The position numbers and the translations under genes are program-made. Positions 49,049 to 62,157 of a stretch of 64,000 nucleotides of DNA are shown here, piece after piece (the stretch's first letter is position 1; each line of letters opens with the position of its first letter). The notes beneath the pieces were generated by a model, which did not search any database, had not been told where the DNA came from, and worked only from the letters and a program-made list of their open reading frames with translations. This DNA comes from Dioscorea cayenensis subsp. rotundata (lineage: Eukaryota > Streptophyta > Magnoliopsida > Dioscoreales > Dioscoreaceae). Location: the NCBI RefSeq assembly GCF_009730915.1, contig NC_052484.1:4058054-4122053 (forward strand). Reading direction: 5' to 3'.

Positions 49049-49433
49049 TCTTTAGAACTTGAATCCTTTTTTAATTTGGGCATTTAGTATAACACTGATC
49101 TGGCTATTGTTAGATTTTATGGTAAAACTCTATTTGTTTGGTGACAATAAAAAAGCATATATTTGACATTGCTCATGGGCCGATTCTTCATTAAGGAAAA
49201 GTTGGGTGAGAACATTATAGAGTTACTTAAGATTAATTCGGAGGATTTACTAGCCAAAATTCTCACTAAAGTAGTTTTATTATATTGCATTTTTAAGGTA
49301 AGTTGAGCATGTGCAACATCGCACCAATTTGATGGGGAGTGTTGAGATGTAGAGCATTTGCTTTGATTATTTGCCTTATTGCTGAGATTACAAGATGTTT
49401 ATTTCCCTTCTAAGAATTTAACAATATTAGAGT

Positions 49434-49956
49434 TAGGGCTGTTCAAAAAAACCGGTTAAACCGTAAACCGGACCGGACCGGTTTTTTTTGAACCGCCGGT
49501 CCGGTTCCAACCGGTTTTATTATTAACCGGTCCGGTCCGGTTTTGAAACCGGTTCCAGACCGGTCCGGTCCGGTTCCAGGTTTTGGAACCGCGGTCCAAA
49601 CCGGACCGGACCGGTTTACCCTGTTTAGTTATTTTTACCTTAAACTCTCTCTCTCTATATATATATATATGTAAATTTTCTATTGCTAATGAAGCTGATT
49701 GTTTGTTTTTAACTCTATATATTAAATGACCATTCTATTAATTTAATTTTAATTCATAAAAACCGGGATCGAACCGGATTGGACCAAATTGGTCCAAAAC
49801 GGTCCAAACCAGACCGGACCGGTCCAAAACGGTTTGGACCGGTCCGGTTTTCTCTGTTATTTGGTCCGGTCCGGTTCCAATAATAAAGAAACCGTTTAAC
49901 CGGTCCGGTCCGGTTTTGGACCGGTCCGGTCCGGTTTTGGACCGTGCACAGCCCTA
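49434..49956. mobile_element. hAT-like element filled with CCGGTCCGGT repeats
   Basis: The ends are TAGGGCTGTTCA and, reversed from the right, TAGGGCTGTGCACGG. An exact 8-bp duplication ATTAGAGT flanks it (49426-49433 and 49957-49964). The interior consists largely of the self-complementary words ACCGGTCCGGT and GGTTCCAACCGG around a short AT-rich centre. It is noncoding. Confidence 0.9.
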
Positions 49957-50260
49957 ATTAGAGTTTGGTTTGTTTGCAATGTGCCTAGTTAAAATAGACT
50001 AGTAATTATAAAAGGAGTTATTAGAGTAATTAATAATGCTCTATTAGTTATTTTGGAAAACATAAATTTATATAAGTCTAGGTTTATTAATGCTCCATAT
50101 AATATGTTTATTTAAAAGGAAAAAGAAGCACTCAACTGGAGTTGTTGTTGTTATTGATATTATTGTTGTTATTTGACATTGTGGACAAGCCACCCCAAAC
50201 ACACATTTATTATTATTATGCTTCAATCATGAATTAGGAGGGAAACAAACACTCAATGTT

Positions 50261-53200
50261 TGTCACGCCCCGACCCGCAGGCCCACCACGTGACAACCGC
50301 CGTGACGATCCCGAGGAGAGACACACACCACTCAACCCTCCAGTCATCACAAGGCTCACAAACTCCTGCTAAACAACACCACAATAACAAGGATACTAAG
50401 AGCAAGACTTTCACTCAAAAAGTCAATCGTAAAGTGAAAGATATACAAATTACAGTTACAGAGTTAAGAGCACTAGTGGATCCACTGCAATCATACAATG
50501 CGACCTGTTTAACAGTAAATAAACAACCTGACTTGGGATACAAATTTCCGAGCACTACGCCTCGCTATGACAACCCAAACCACTAAAACCTGGAAGGGAG
50601 GAGGGGGTGAGTAACCATAGTCACTCAGTGAATGGATTAGCACAAATCTAAAAGGATATCAAAACAAATCAATGAAATACAATAAACACATTTTACAATA
50701 ACATAAATGAACCTGAACGTTTCACATTTGCCACACCATGAAAGTGCAAGATAATAAACCTTGGTATATAAAAATCAAAACATAGGTTCTCACGAGCATA
50801 GACAAAACATTAACATGTATAAAACAAATGCCTGTATAAGTTGCCAAAATGAGTAAAAGAACCAACTTAAACAAATAAAATTCTCGATCAAATAAGCAAT
50901 GGCCTAAAAACACTCTCCCCAACATTAGCCGCCGTCGCGACTAAGTTGAGAGCCGTCAAGGTTTTTGTACCCTTGACGTTGGCCCACCGGCCCCGTGTGG
51001 TGACCCCGGGATCCCGATGTATCATCCAATCAGGGCTCTACGCTCCCACCTGATCTGGACAAATCAACACTCAGGTCCACCACGCCACCTCTAAAGGCTG
51101 GCCCGTGGGGACCCACTACTGCAGTAGTCGGGCCTTAGCTCGTCGTCACCATCCAAACCACCATGCAGATGTAGCAATAATATAATCTGTATAAATCATA
51201 CCACAGGGTCCTTATCCAGGATAAGCATTCACATATCGGAAATAAACCATATTTCCACAAATCCAAAGCCAAAGCATAGCAATACATATAAACTTTCAAA
51301 TAATATTATGATCTCGATGTGCAAATACATTCAAAAACATTGTTGTCCAAATGCCAAGAATAACACAATAACATGCGAAGCTCTTCAAGTTGATTGAAAC
51401 ATTGCTTTAGACAATAAAACCAGCTAATATCAAATACACTGTAATATTCACAATCCAGAAGAACATGCCATTTAGAAATAAAAACCCTTTTGTTTTCATA
51501 ACTATCAATATCAAAAGCATACTTATACAAGTGAAAGGTTTTACAAACCATTACTAAAAGTAGAAGCCAATAGTGTAGAAAAGAAATATTAAGTTTTGAA
51601 ATATAATAAAAAGTCGTCAGAACAAACATGGTTTTTGGTCTAGTTAAACCTCAAGTTACTTAGGATCATTCCAGCTTTCTCTTTCTTTAGCTCACTAATT
51701 TTTCCTCAAGTACAAGACTAATTCCCAAAGTCTAGTCAACCCCAACATCTAAGTCCTTTAAAAGTCATGAAAATGTGTTCATCTCATCACCTATAATCTC
51801 ACGTGCCAATATATATATATATTGATAAAATCCTTCTTTACACATCATCAGTATTTACTTTAACAAGTCTTTACTATTCAACCATTTCTTATACTCAATC
51901 ATATCTTAGATTCTTATCATAGTGCCATCACCTCAACTATAATAATCCCATTGTCAAAATACTCACAAGTTAACTATCTCCTCTTAGGAGTATTAAATCA
52001 AACTATTATTAGAAATTCACAAAAATATTCAGTTCTTGCAATTTAACACTTGTCATATATATATATATATACTATTCATCAACAACATTCTAAAGAAATT
52101 CCATTTAAAATAATAATCATAATCATTGACATCTACCCGATATATATATATACCACAATATGATCAACTACAATTAAGCACCCTACACTATACTCACAAG
52201 AACAAACCTCACCAATTTCAACATAAGTGTAATTATATACCTTAGCATTCAAGGTTTCATCAAGTTCCATGTACCATATTTATCACGTTATGCCTCAAAA
52301 CTTTAGAAATTATACATCACTAGGGAGATTAAATCATCCATTGAACATACATAATTAATTTCACTTATAACACATAAGCTTAATGAACTCGTTGTAATAA
52401 TCAACAATTTCCATTCATCCACCAAACATGTATGTCCTTAGTAAGCGTTCTCATGATTTTTCAGAGAGTAAACCACAAGTCATTCCAAATAAAACATAGT
52501 TTCTAGCGGTCATCTATACTTTCTTCTCATCCATGAAATAGTGATTTAAAACACGATAAAGCCATGGAAATCATTTCAGAAAACAATTAAAATATTTTCG
52601 ATATTCAATTAGAATTGTGCATTCAACATAACCCACTCACAGAACATGTTGCCTCGTATGTAGACGAGCACACTGATTGGTGGTTTCCTTCCCCTTGGAG
52701 GGTGCTTCGCCACCTAGGTACAAGCAGGGAATCCAAATACTAATGAACATAAGAATGATATCTAAAAGAAAATGCATCCAAATACATTATACATGTCTAA
52801 TACGAAACCTTAGGGTTTTAGGGCAAAACATTGTCATTTTGGATCCAAACGATCTCAGAATGGAGTAAAACTAGTTCCAATGAGTTCAGTGTAAGAAGAG
52901 CTTCAATGTGGACCAAATAAATACCAGAAAAGACTCAAAATTTTCGGTGCTACAGTAGCTCCGAAATTGCTACAGTAACTCCAAAATTGCTGCAATAACC
53001 CCAAACCTTATACTATGGTTTTCTCCCAATTTACAACTCTAAATCAAAAATTTTCTTCTACAACATTCTCATACATGCATTATAAATCATTGGCTTCAAT
53101 TTAAGCCTATGAATCATCATATTCATGGAGAAATTGAAATTTTTATACATTTCTAAAAACAAGAAAATACGGGTGAAATACAAAACAAAAACATTGGATA

Positions 53201-54030
53201 TAAGGCTTACCGGATTCGGGAGTGAGAAAGGAATAAGTTTGGTATTGAAGTTCGCCAGAAATTCTCGCCGGAAAGATTTTTTTTTTCTAGGTTTATGCTC
53301 GGCCGAACAAGAAGCAAAAGAAAGTTCCAGGCTTTTCTCATTCATTGTTGCACACAGTGGGGGACCCACAACCCCAAAAGATCGGCCTGATAGGGTGGGG
53401 TTGCCCCCCACATATATGCACATGGACTCCCCCTCAATTAGGCGATGTGGGACTAAACCAGGTTTGTAACATTGCTCCCCCGATCAGACCCGACGTCCTC
53501 GTCGGATCAGGTACGCTTAACTCAACGACACTTCACTCAGCAGCGCTTCACCTGCGGGCACTTCACTCGAGTTTGTCCCCTGGTCGAACCCTCCCTCGGT
53601 CGCCCCCCACTGGTCGAACCCTCCGCTTGTCGCCCTCACCCGGGCTCCCCACACCACCTGCTCTCAACGAAAGCACCAATGTTGCACACAGTGGGGGACC
53701 CACAACCCCAAAAGACCGGCCTGATAGGGTGGGGTTGCCCCCCACATATATGCACATGGACTCCCCCTCAATTAGGCGATGTGGGACTAAACCAGGTTTG
53801 CAACATTCATTCATTCATTTCATTTTTTTTAAATAGGAAATGACCTAATTGCCCTCTTAATAGAAAAATTATATAAAATGGATCCAAATGACGGAATTGC
53901 CCCTGATTTTTCACATAAAAGCTACTATGCAGACATGCAAAAATGCCACTACTACTAAATGACCATTTTACCCTAATGCAAGCACATAACTAAATGAAGA
54001 TCCTAGGTCCAAATTTGGACCGGATACAAT
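50261..54030. mobile_element. Old LTR-retrotransposon-type sequence, borders approximate
   Basis: It begins TGTCACGCCCCGACCCGCAG, a start seen in many plant LTRs. It also contains GGAGGGGGTGAGTAACCA, TGCAGTAGTCGGGCC and repeated TGCTACAGTA words, features I associate with long plant LTRs. Several (TA)n runs occur between 51.8 and 52.2 kb. A 6-bp AATGTT occurs at 50255-50260 and at 54031-54036, but the right end does not finish in CA, so that border is uncertain. It may be a long solo LTR later hit by a TRIM insertion. No pol genes are seen. Confidence 0.5.
53346..53805 (-). mobile_element. Complete TRIM (miniature LTR retrotransposon)
   Basis: Two 126-bp direct repeats (53346-53471 and 53680-53805) that differ at only a few positions begin TGTTGCACACAG and end TTTGCAACA or TTTGTAACA. 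A 5-bp duplication TTCAT lies on both sides (53341-53345 and 53806-53810). On the minus strand the sequence next to the first LTR is TTGGTGCTTTCGTTGAGAG, with a TGG start like a tRNA primer-binding site. A purine tract GGGGGAGCAA precedes the second LTR. The 208-bp interior encodes no protein. All the parts of a TRIM are present. Confidence 0.92.
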
Positions 54031-54036
54031 AATGTT

Positions 54037-57000
54037 CCTCATGGAAGTCAAATGCGTTAACCACTCGACTATTGCCATAGTGGCATGGGAGACTATTGCC
54101 GCGGTGACACTGGAATTAATCATATGCGCTCTTCTTAAAATTTATATTTTTCCAACTTCTAACTTGTTCTAACACTAGCAATGAATATGTTTAATAAGTT
54201 GATAACAGTTTTAAATAAAGTGGCATTATAAAATGATGTTAAGGAAAGCCTATATTTTGTATAATTTAAACTGCAGTATTTTAAAAAAAATCAGGAAAAG
54301 TCTCAAATTTAATAAATGAAGTAAATATGAAAAATAATTTAAAATTTATACTTTATAATTTTTTATAAATAAACACAATGATTTTGAACACCTCATTTTA
54401 CCATTCTCTAATAAAATTGCTTAAAAACAATAAACATGTTATTAACTAAAGAGTGAGAGAATTTTTTTATTAAAAATTTGCAATTATTGATGGTGCATTA
54501 TGACAAGTTTAAGAAGCAAGTGCTGCCATACATGAATTTAAGATATATGTTGGTTATAAAATAAAATTTAATTATATATATAACTATAAATTTTTTTAAT
54601 AATTGTCTTTATGGTGTTTGAGTTGGTTGCGACATCACCGATGAGTTAATTTCTCTAACAAGATTTTGAATTTTTACCACTTTACACGTCACAAGAGAGA
54701 TTTAACCATTTGAACCAAGTGACTTTGGTTTTTTTAATAACTTTGTCTTCTACTATTAAGAATTAACATTGAATTTATTTATTAATTTTAAAAAATTTTA
54801 AAACAAACAGAGAATAACTGAATAAGCCAAACTGGAGATCCCAATTTTCGAAAGTTTTTGGAATTATTAGAAAGTACAAACAAATGTTCAGAAGAATCTT
54901 TATATTTGGATTGTAAGTTTGAAAATAATAACTTTGGAGGGGTTTATATATAAAACTTAAGGATTATATGGCTCTTTCTTTTGTCTGGAAAAAAATCCTT
55001 TGTGCACAACAACAAAAAATACAAAACGCCAAACCAATCATTGTCTTTATTCACTTGTTTTTTTAATATAAGAATAATAAAATTAAATTGAAGTTAAATT
55101 AGTTTTTAGTCCTTGTTAATTTGCAATCTAATCATCTATTAGTCACCCTAACATATTTTTTTCACTTTGAGTACTTTAATTTTTGGAACTAATTTTCTTT
55201 CTTTCATATATTTTGTTTTAATTTTAAACTCTTTTTAAATGTCAAAATTGTTACTTCTTTTCTGAAGCAACTTTCCACTTATGCGGAAAGATGTTATATC
55301 AATATACTTTTATTTAATAAAAATAACATTTATATTTAATATATATTATGTATTTATAAACACTAACATAGAATTCTCATGGTTTCCAAGTAATTTCTCA
55401 ATATATATATGGTAAGTATTAGGTGTTTGATATAACTGTTAGATTATTATTTAATGGTTATTATTGTACAAGGTTGTGCATACTTACTATTATTTATTGT
55501 ATATAATTACTATTTAACATTATTCAACAAAAAATAACGATAACCATTGGATATAAATTCAATGAAACTATAGAACACCTCTAAAAACTATGCCCTCGTG
55601 TGTATATATATATATATATATATATATTCGGTTTCTTAATCATTAGCATCCTAAAATTCAAATTACTTCAGAATGAGATTATTGAGAGCCTATTATGAGA
55701 TGGTAAACTTCTTCCAACATAGATTTTCTGGATTCACAAAAATTTGAATTTGAATCAATTGCTTAAAATGCTCTAACCCTCTACCACTAGGACTAACCAT
55801 TGTTGGTATATATATATATATAATTACATAGCTGTCATAATAATTTCTCCAACCTACAAAACAAATATACATAAGGACCCACGCACGTTGAAATTCTCCA
55901 ATGCCTCCCAAAATAGAAATTATTATTGAAATGTTAGAATCCATACTTTAAACTATGTGGTTTTATAAATATATAGAAGAATACAAATATAAACATTAGA
56001 CCTACACAGGTGGAAATTCTCCAATGCCCCCTAACTAAAACTACTAGTCATGTTCTTGTCCTTCTTCTTTTAATAAAAAAAGAAAACAAATGGTTCAACT
56101 CTATGTTTGGGTTACAGTGATTTTGTCCTTATAAAGGGCTCATTTTCTAATGAGTCAAACAAATTGTAAATTTAAGGTCCTTAAAAAGAATTCAAAAGAA
56201 TAACAACAAAAGAATCTATAAAAAGACAAGCAAAGTACAAACAATGTTCTTCTTTAAAACTATTTATAAGTGTGTATGTATTTATGTATGTTTTGTTGAC
56301 AAGACTAATAAAAGCATACACTTGATAACAAACAACATGGAGACACATATGACATGGCATTACTTTAACAAGAGCAAACAAAGACACATGCTTGATTTTG
56401 GTGTCCCTCATTTGAAGGACCATCACTAGAAAACATTTTAATCTGTTATTTCCAACTGAGTGGGATTCCAATCAGATAAGGATAATGTATTATTTATTTA
56501 TTTCTTCAAATGAGTCCAATTTTAATTTTTTATAAATATTATTTTTAGATTTGTTTGAAAAAAAAAAAAATTTAAACAATGACTATATATACAAACCCAA
56601 AAAAGAGAATGAATTGGAACTTATTTCTTAATATATATTATTATACAAAATTATTATTAATAAAATAAATATATATAGTGAGTTTCAGAACAATTAGGGG
56701 ATGTTTTTAAATTTTTTTAAAATATATTAATTTTTTCAAAAAAGTGGATAAATGACCCAAAATATATTAAAAAAGGAAAAAAGAAATAACATGTATAAGG
56801 ACTTGCAATACAAATACATAAAGAGTTGGAATACATGTCCAAATACATAACACAATAATAAAGAATTGGAGTACATGAATAAAATATGTAACAATGTGAA
56901 AAACATGAATTTCCATTTATAATTTTTATATTTAAAAATAATTTTAATATCTATTTATATACACACCCAAGAATGGAGATTATTCCATCTCTTACTATAA

Positions 57001-57756
57001 AACCTTTATTTTCATATTTTTTTTAATTTTTAAATCATTGGAAAATATAATTTCATAAAATTTACTAACTCACATAAGGCTAGTACTAGTATGGGTTTAT
57101 ATATTTATATATATATCGGACACTTAATAAAAAATTATTTCTCACATAAACACAAACTTATTTATATAAAATTTTTGGCTTTAAACATGTATTCTAGCAA
57201 TTACAGCTTTTGCAAGGGTACAAATGCAATTATAATACTTTTTAGGTGTGCTTGTCATTAAAAGCTAAAATGGTCTTTTCATCTTTTACCATCAAAAGGC
57301 CTGAAATGAAAAAGTTACCAAAAGCAGACAGCATAAAACTTTAAAGGTAAAATTACTTGAATACCCTTATTAAAAGTAGATAATTACTAATATACCACTG
57401 GTTGAAATTTACTTTTAAATACTATAGAAAAAACCATATTTAATTAAAAGAGAATGAAGTATAGTTTTTTTTTAAAATAAAATAAAATTTTATAGGTGAC
57501 CAAATATGGTTTTTACAGGGGCTTATTAGCAAACCGAATGAAAAACTATAATCACTAACATTTTTCCAAAGAAGAACATGAACAAAATCTCAATCAAAAC
57601 AATGAAATTATGATGAAAAACAGCAAACTAGATTACTTTGCAATTAAAACTGCATACAAATAAAGTACATGAGACGAGATTATCTCATTAAACATCGGTA
57701 CAAATACGAGAAAAGACGATGAAAATAACCATGATCATCTTCATCACTAAACATTG
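54037..57756. other. Intergenic AT-rich region, no gene seen
   Basis: No supported coding region. Several (TA)n microsatellites (55602-55626, 55807-55822) are present, along with scattered T-rich or A-rich tracts. Near 54050-54100 the reverse strand has an A-box-like TCGAGTGGTTAACGC, too weak to call a tRNA or SINE. The last 200 bp are probably the 3' untranslated region of the zinc-finger gene. Confidence 0.5.
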
Positions 57757-59421
57757 CTAAAAACCAGTGTAAATCACAACAAAACAAGGTAAGATTGCCT
57801 TTGGATTGAACACAGAGAGTTCATCAAGGTTCGAGTAAACTCCGGCGACATTAGCAACAGAATCACACTCCTCTGTATTGTCTTGATTCTTTATCACCCT
57901 CCCGGCAATGACTCGACATACTAACATGACTCTTTTATCATCAATCGACGAAATTCGAGCAATGTCATGAGCTCTACCACTTGTTGCCATTGTTGTAATC
58001 ATGCCAAGTTCATCGGTCTTAAACCCGTCCCTTATAATGCCACAAACACTACAATGCGGGATTGAATCGCATAAGTTTGTCGAGCCATTCAAACCTAGAG
58101 AACACTTCATTGTTGTGCAATGAAACCTCAAGAGCTCATTTCCATCGGCAATGCATCTCGGATGTTTTTTAGCAAGTTTGTTAGCTTTGCTCTTAATGGA
58201 GTCTCGATAGTCTTCGAATTTCGATATTGTTTTCGGTGTGTTTTGGACTTTGAGGATTCTTTCTATTTTGCATACTGGAGTTTCTTTCTTGAGCCAGCTT
58301 GATTGGAAGATGATTTCGACGATGTTTCTGCTTGTATCTTCAGGACCCAATTCTGATACTGTAAGTCAAGATTCATAGAAACAATAAATCAAATTGTGGA
58401 GCTTTTTTCAGTTTATTTGACAAGTTAATTCAACTACATGTTCATTGAATTAAATGGACATTACAAATCAAATGAAACATAATTTGATTTTTCAAACAAA
58501 TGCAACAGCATTGGACACCACATATTTGGAAGAAGTAACACTTTAGAAAAACAGCATTTCGTTTTCAACATCAAAACATAGAATTAAGAAAAAAAAATAA
58601 GCAATTAATATGAAAACAGAACATGTCCATTGAATCAAATGGATGTTTGAATTAAGCATACAAATCAAGTAAAACATAATTTGATTTTAAAACAAATGAA
58701 AAACCATTGAACAACACAGATTTGGAAGGTAAAAAAACAACATTTTTCAACATTAAAAACATAGAATTAAGCCAAAAAAGACAAGAACATCTGCAAAGAT
58801 GAATGAATCAGTGAAAAAAAAAAAAAATAGAATACCTGCATGTCTAACAGCCTGATGAAGCTCCAAACTCTCAGATTTCATGAAGATCTCACCACAATCA
58901 GGGAAAGGACAAACAACAGACCTCAAAGATGGAACCTTTGACATCCCATTCAAAGGATCAACAACCATATGACATTCATAGCACCCAGAAAACCTCCCCA
59001 AATGCATCCCTTTGAAAGAACCACCAATTGAAGAACAAGAATTAAAAGAAGGAGCCACAACAACTCCATTAATCTCAGTCAAAGGAGCAGCCTTCATTGC
59101 CACCCTCTTCTTAGCAGCAGAAGCAGCATCAACTTGAGCTCTTGCAATCCTTTGAGTTTGAGTCCCCATTGAGTTTTCTTTGAAGCTACAAAGGGAACCA
59201 GAACACTTCATTCTCCTGCACCTCTTCTTGTTCTTGTTATTGTTCTTGTTGTTGGTGTTGTTGTTGTTTGGATTGGATTGATGGTGGTGTTTACAGCTGA
59301 AGAAGCTTCTGAGGGTGATCTTTGGAGGTGGAGATGGGTTCTGTGATTCAAGGTGAGATTTTTTCCTGGTTTTTTGTTGGGGTTTCTTCATTTGAGGTCT
59401 TGGTTTCTTGGATTCAGCCAT
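57757..59421 (-). CDS. C2H2 zinc-finger protein with PARP-like domain
   Basis: Two coding exons on the minus strand, 59421-58836 and 58358-57757 (1188 bp, 395 aa), with a GT-AG intron of 477 bp. The N-terminal 100 residues are basic and low-complexity (poly-N/K). One C2H2 finger is visible, with C171, C176, H189 and H194 in a C-X4-C-X12-H-X4-H layout. Exon 2 carries the plant-conserved block SELGPEDTSRNIVEIIFQSS, then KIERILKVQNTPKTISKFED, KHPRCIADGNELLRFHCTT and TSGRAHDIA. This is the architecture of the plant family related to Arabidopsis At5g54630 and At4g27240, annotated as zinc finger with a PARP-catalytic-like fold. ADP-ribosylation activity is not established, and the canonical PARP H-Y-E triad is not evident here. 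The start is the first ATG after a long T-rich upstream region. Confidence 0.9.
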
Positions 59422-59499
59422 TGGAGATGGAGGGGAAGCTTGAGCTTTGGTAGTAGAAGGGAAGGTGGCAGGGTGGTTTCTTTTTTAGATGAAGTCATG

Positions 59500-61276
59500 G
59501 GCTTTTATTTATTTATTTATTTATTATTTTGTAAAATTTCACAGTATGGCTTTTTTTCTTTCTTTTTTTTTTCATTGTTACTTGGACCCAGTGATTCCAA
59601 ATAAATTAATGTTTTTGGAAATTTACATATATGCCCTTGTATTACATTGCATGAGATGTTATTATCTGTATATTCATCCTTGGAATATTTGGTTTTGTAG
59701 AAAGCTCTTTAAAGTTTCTTCACTAGATCACTAGTCAAAATTGTTGAAGGTCTAATTTAGCCAAAATTGTGAAATAGGAGAGGTTATTGTGAATTTTGTC
59801 ACAAGGAGGAGTTGGGTATTTTTGGAAAAAAAGAAATGGCAATGAAAACTAATGTCAAATATACAAAGTATAAGGGTGTTTTTAGAAATTTTTGACACCA
59901 AAAGCCTCCCACTGTGGGTTATAATCACCATTGGCTAATTTTCATAATTTGAAAATGATGGAAATGATATTCATATAAGAAACCTACTAATCTAAATAAA
60001 AAATAAATGAATAAAATACAAAAAAGCTAGACTGCTCTTTATGTATATATATTTTTTCTCTAATATATACCATTTATAAGTTTGCAAAGACAGTTAACCT
60101 TGTAAAAAGTAATATAGATATATATACACACACACGCGCACATGCAAGTTATTGCAAAAATATATTATATATGTATAAGTTTAGAACTTTATGTGGGGTA
60201 TATTTATATATAAATTAAGGTATCAAAACTAAAGGGTTTAAATAATAGATATTCTTTCTATTTATCACTTTTGAAACAACAAAATTGCTTACCATCCTCT
60301 CTCTCTCTCTCTCTCTCTCTTAAATAGATCATAATTTATTTTCAACCATATTTTATTGCTATTGAGATATTCTTTGCATTTTAAGCTGAATTATAATATA
60401 TGAAAAAAAAAAATACCAAATTGCTCTAAAGATTCACTAATTTTGAGAAGAAAGCAACCGAAGAAACCTATAAATGTAATTATAGGAAAGATTACCTGAA
60501 CGTCCCAGTTAATTTTTTCAAGGACTACCAAGTCCTTGAAAATTTTTCACTACCCTAAAAGTTTTTTTTCCCCAAATTATACCAAGCAATACTTATTATT
60601 ACAAAATTATTATTATTATTATTTTATTTTCTCTAACAAATTCACCATGGTCAAAAAAGTTGTTCTTCTCTAATATGCTTACTCCAACCCGGTCTTGATG
60701 AGAGTTAATTGAGCTCACTAAGATGACCCAACTTTGATATTAGTCTTGGCCTCAGCTTGAGCTCATTGAAGGGAGCTCGCCATGAAGCCATCTAGTTGCC
60801 ATGAGCTTGCACCAAGCTTGCTGAGAGATAAAATGTTAAATTCAAATACAAGGATAAAATAGTAATTTAAAATATATTTAATTAAATTTTAAAAAAATTA
60901 AATGAGTATGATTTTGAAATCAAAAGGTTGATTAGGTAGTTGAAAAAAATTAAAAGGTTTATGGGGATGTTGAGACTTGGGAATGGTGATAGTCCTTTTA
61001 TGCATAATATATGGAACATATATTTAGCTTTTATATAAGAGTAGATACTATATAATTATAAACAATAAGTTTAAACCCAAAATAATCCACCTATTTTTCT
61101 TTTTCTTTCTTTTTTTAATCCTGCACTTGAAATTCAGTATTTCAAGTTTTTCTATTTTTTTTTCAATAAAAAAAAAAGATCAAATCTAAAATCTAACGAG
61201 AGTTAATTTTGTTGTTTAATTTTACTGACTTGACTTTTATTTAACATTTTTATAAAGTAGATACTATATAATTATA

Positions 61277-61342
<66 letters not shown>

Positions 61343-61433
61343 TGTATTATTAGAGTAGACTAATTTTACACGAAGATGGAATGAAGAAGGAAATGATGAG
61401 TTTTAATCAAGAAGGAGAAATGGCAATGGGTGG

Positions 61434-61464
<31 letters not shown>

Positions 61465-61748
61465 AAGCTTTTTAGATAACATGATTTGTGTGTGGTCTTC
61501 ATTGAAGTTGGGCTTTATATATTTGAGGTACTATTCAAAACAGGGTTAATTATTTGATGGTAAGACTTAGGCCAATGGGATCCACACCCTTCATCAAATT
61601 CAAATCCTTCATGCAGGTGCAATCATAGTATCATGCAAATATGTGGAAAAATTATTGCTTTTAAATATCTCAAGAATTGTTCATTTTGGATATATATATA
61701 TATTGTTATTAAGAGAAAATTTTCATCTTAGAATAATTTTTTTGAGTA
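59500..61748. other. Intergenic region with microsatellites, no gene seen
   Basis: No coding signal. Notable are (CT)n at about 60297-60320, a compound (TA)n(GA)n at about 61277-61340, and (TA)n at about 61437-61462. The first few hundred bases should hold the promoter of the minus-strand zinc-finger gene. Confidence 0.6.
61277..61340. repeat. Compound (TA)n(GA)n microsatellite
   Basis: About 10 TA units run straight into more than 20 AG units without interruption. The length is likely variable between individuals. Confidence 0.95.
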
Positions 61749-61761
61749 TTAAAGTTATTTT

Positions 61762-61994
61762 TTTATTTATTTTGTTTTTTTATTTTTTTGTTTTTTGAGA
61801 TAGGACAACAAGAACTAACCCTAAATGGCGTATACGGGTGGGGAATTACCACACATCTTCATCCTCTTCAAATTTGGCAGCACATTCAAGGGGAATCAAA
61901 CTCACATCTCTCCCAAACGAGGGATCCAGTGTACCACTGGCCTACAAGTCCTTTTTGAAACAGGGTGATAAACACCAACCCTCGGGGCGTACGC
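61762..61994 (-). mobile_element. Dimeric tRNA-derived SINE
   Basis: A 13-bp duplication TTAAAGTTATTTT flanks the whole unit (61749-61761 and 61995-62007). Reading the minus strand from 61994, there is first a SINE tail (GGTGTTTATCACCCTGTTTC then A5). A complete SINE follows, with A box TAGGCCAGTGGTA and B box GAGTTTGATTCCCC, ending TGTCCTATCTCAAAAAAC. The two tails are related to each other and to the 39.6-kb SINE tail (TTTATCGTCCTGTGTCAAAA). One target duplication around both parts means they inserted together. Confidence 0.82.
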
Positions 61995-62157
61995 TTAAAG
62001 TTATTTTCAACGCGGGTATTTTGGGGCAATGTTTATTTTTATTTTTTAATCTTAAAAATATTTAACATAGTTTTTTTTTTCTAATTTTTAGTTTTTGTTT
62101 ACTCTAATATTGATCACATGATTTTTATTTTTTTTAGAAGAATAATATTAAAAATAG

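Noticed and set aside
50260..50586. 108-codon plus-strand open frame
   Set aside because: It lies inside LTR-type sequence, starts at its terminal TGTCACGCCCC, and has no protein-like composition.
53345..53843. Overlapping long open frames across the TRIM
   Set aside because: They come from GC-rich noncoding repeats; the repeated LTR yields the same peptide twice in different frames.
54040..54110. tRNA gene or SINE on the minus strand with an A-box-like TCGAGTGGTTAACGC
   Set aside because: No convincing B box, acceptor stem or target duplication could be found.
60480..61000. MULE-like inverted ends (GGAAAGATTACCTGAACGTCCC and a reversed partner near 60990)
   Set aside because: The two sides match too weakly to separate from chance.
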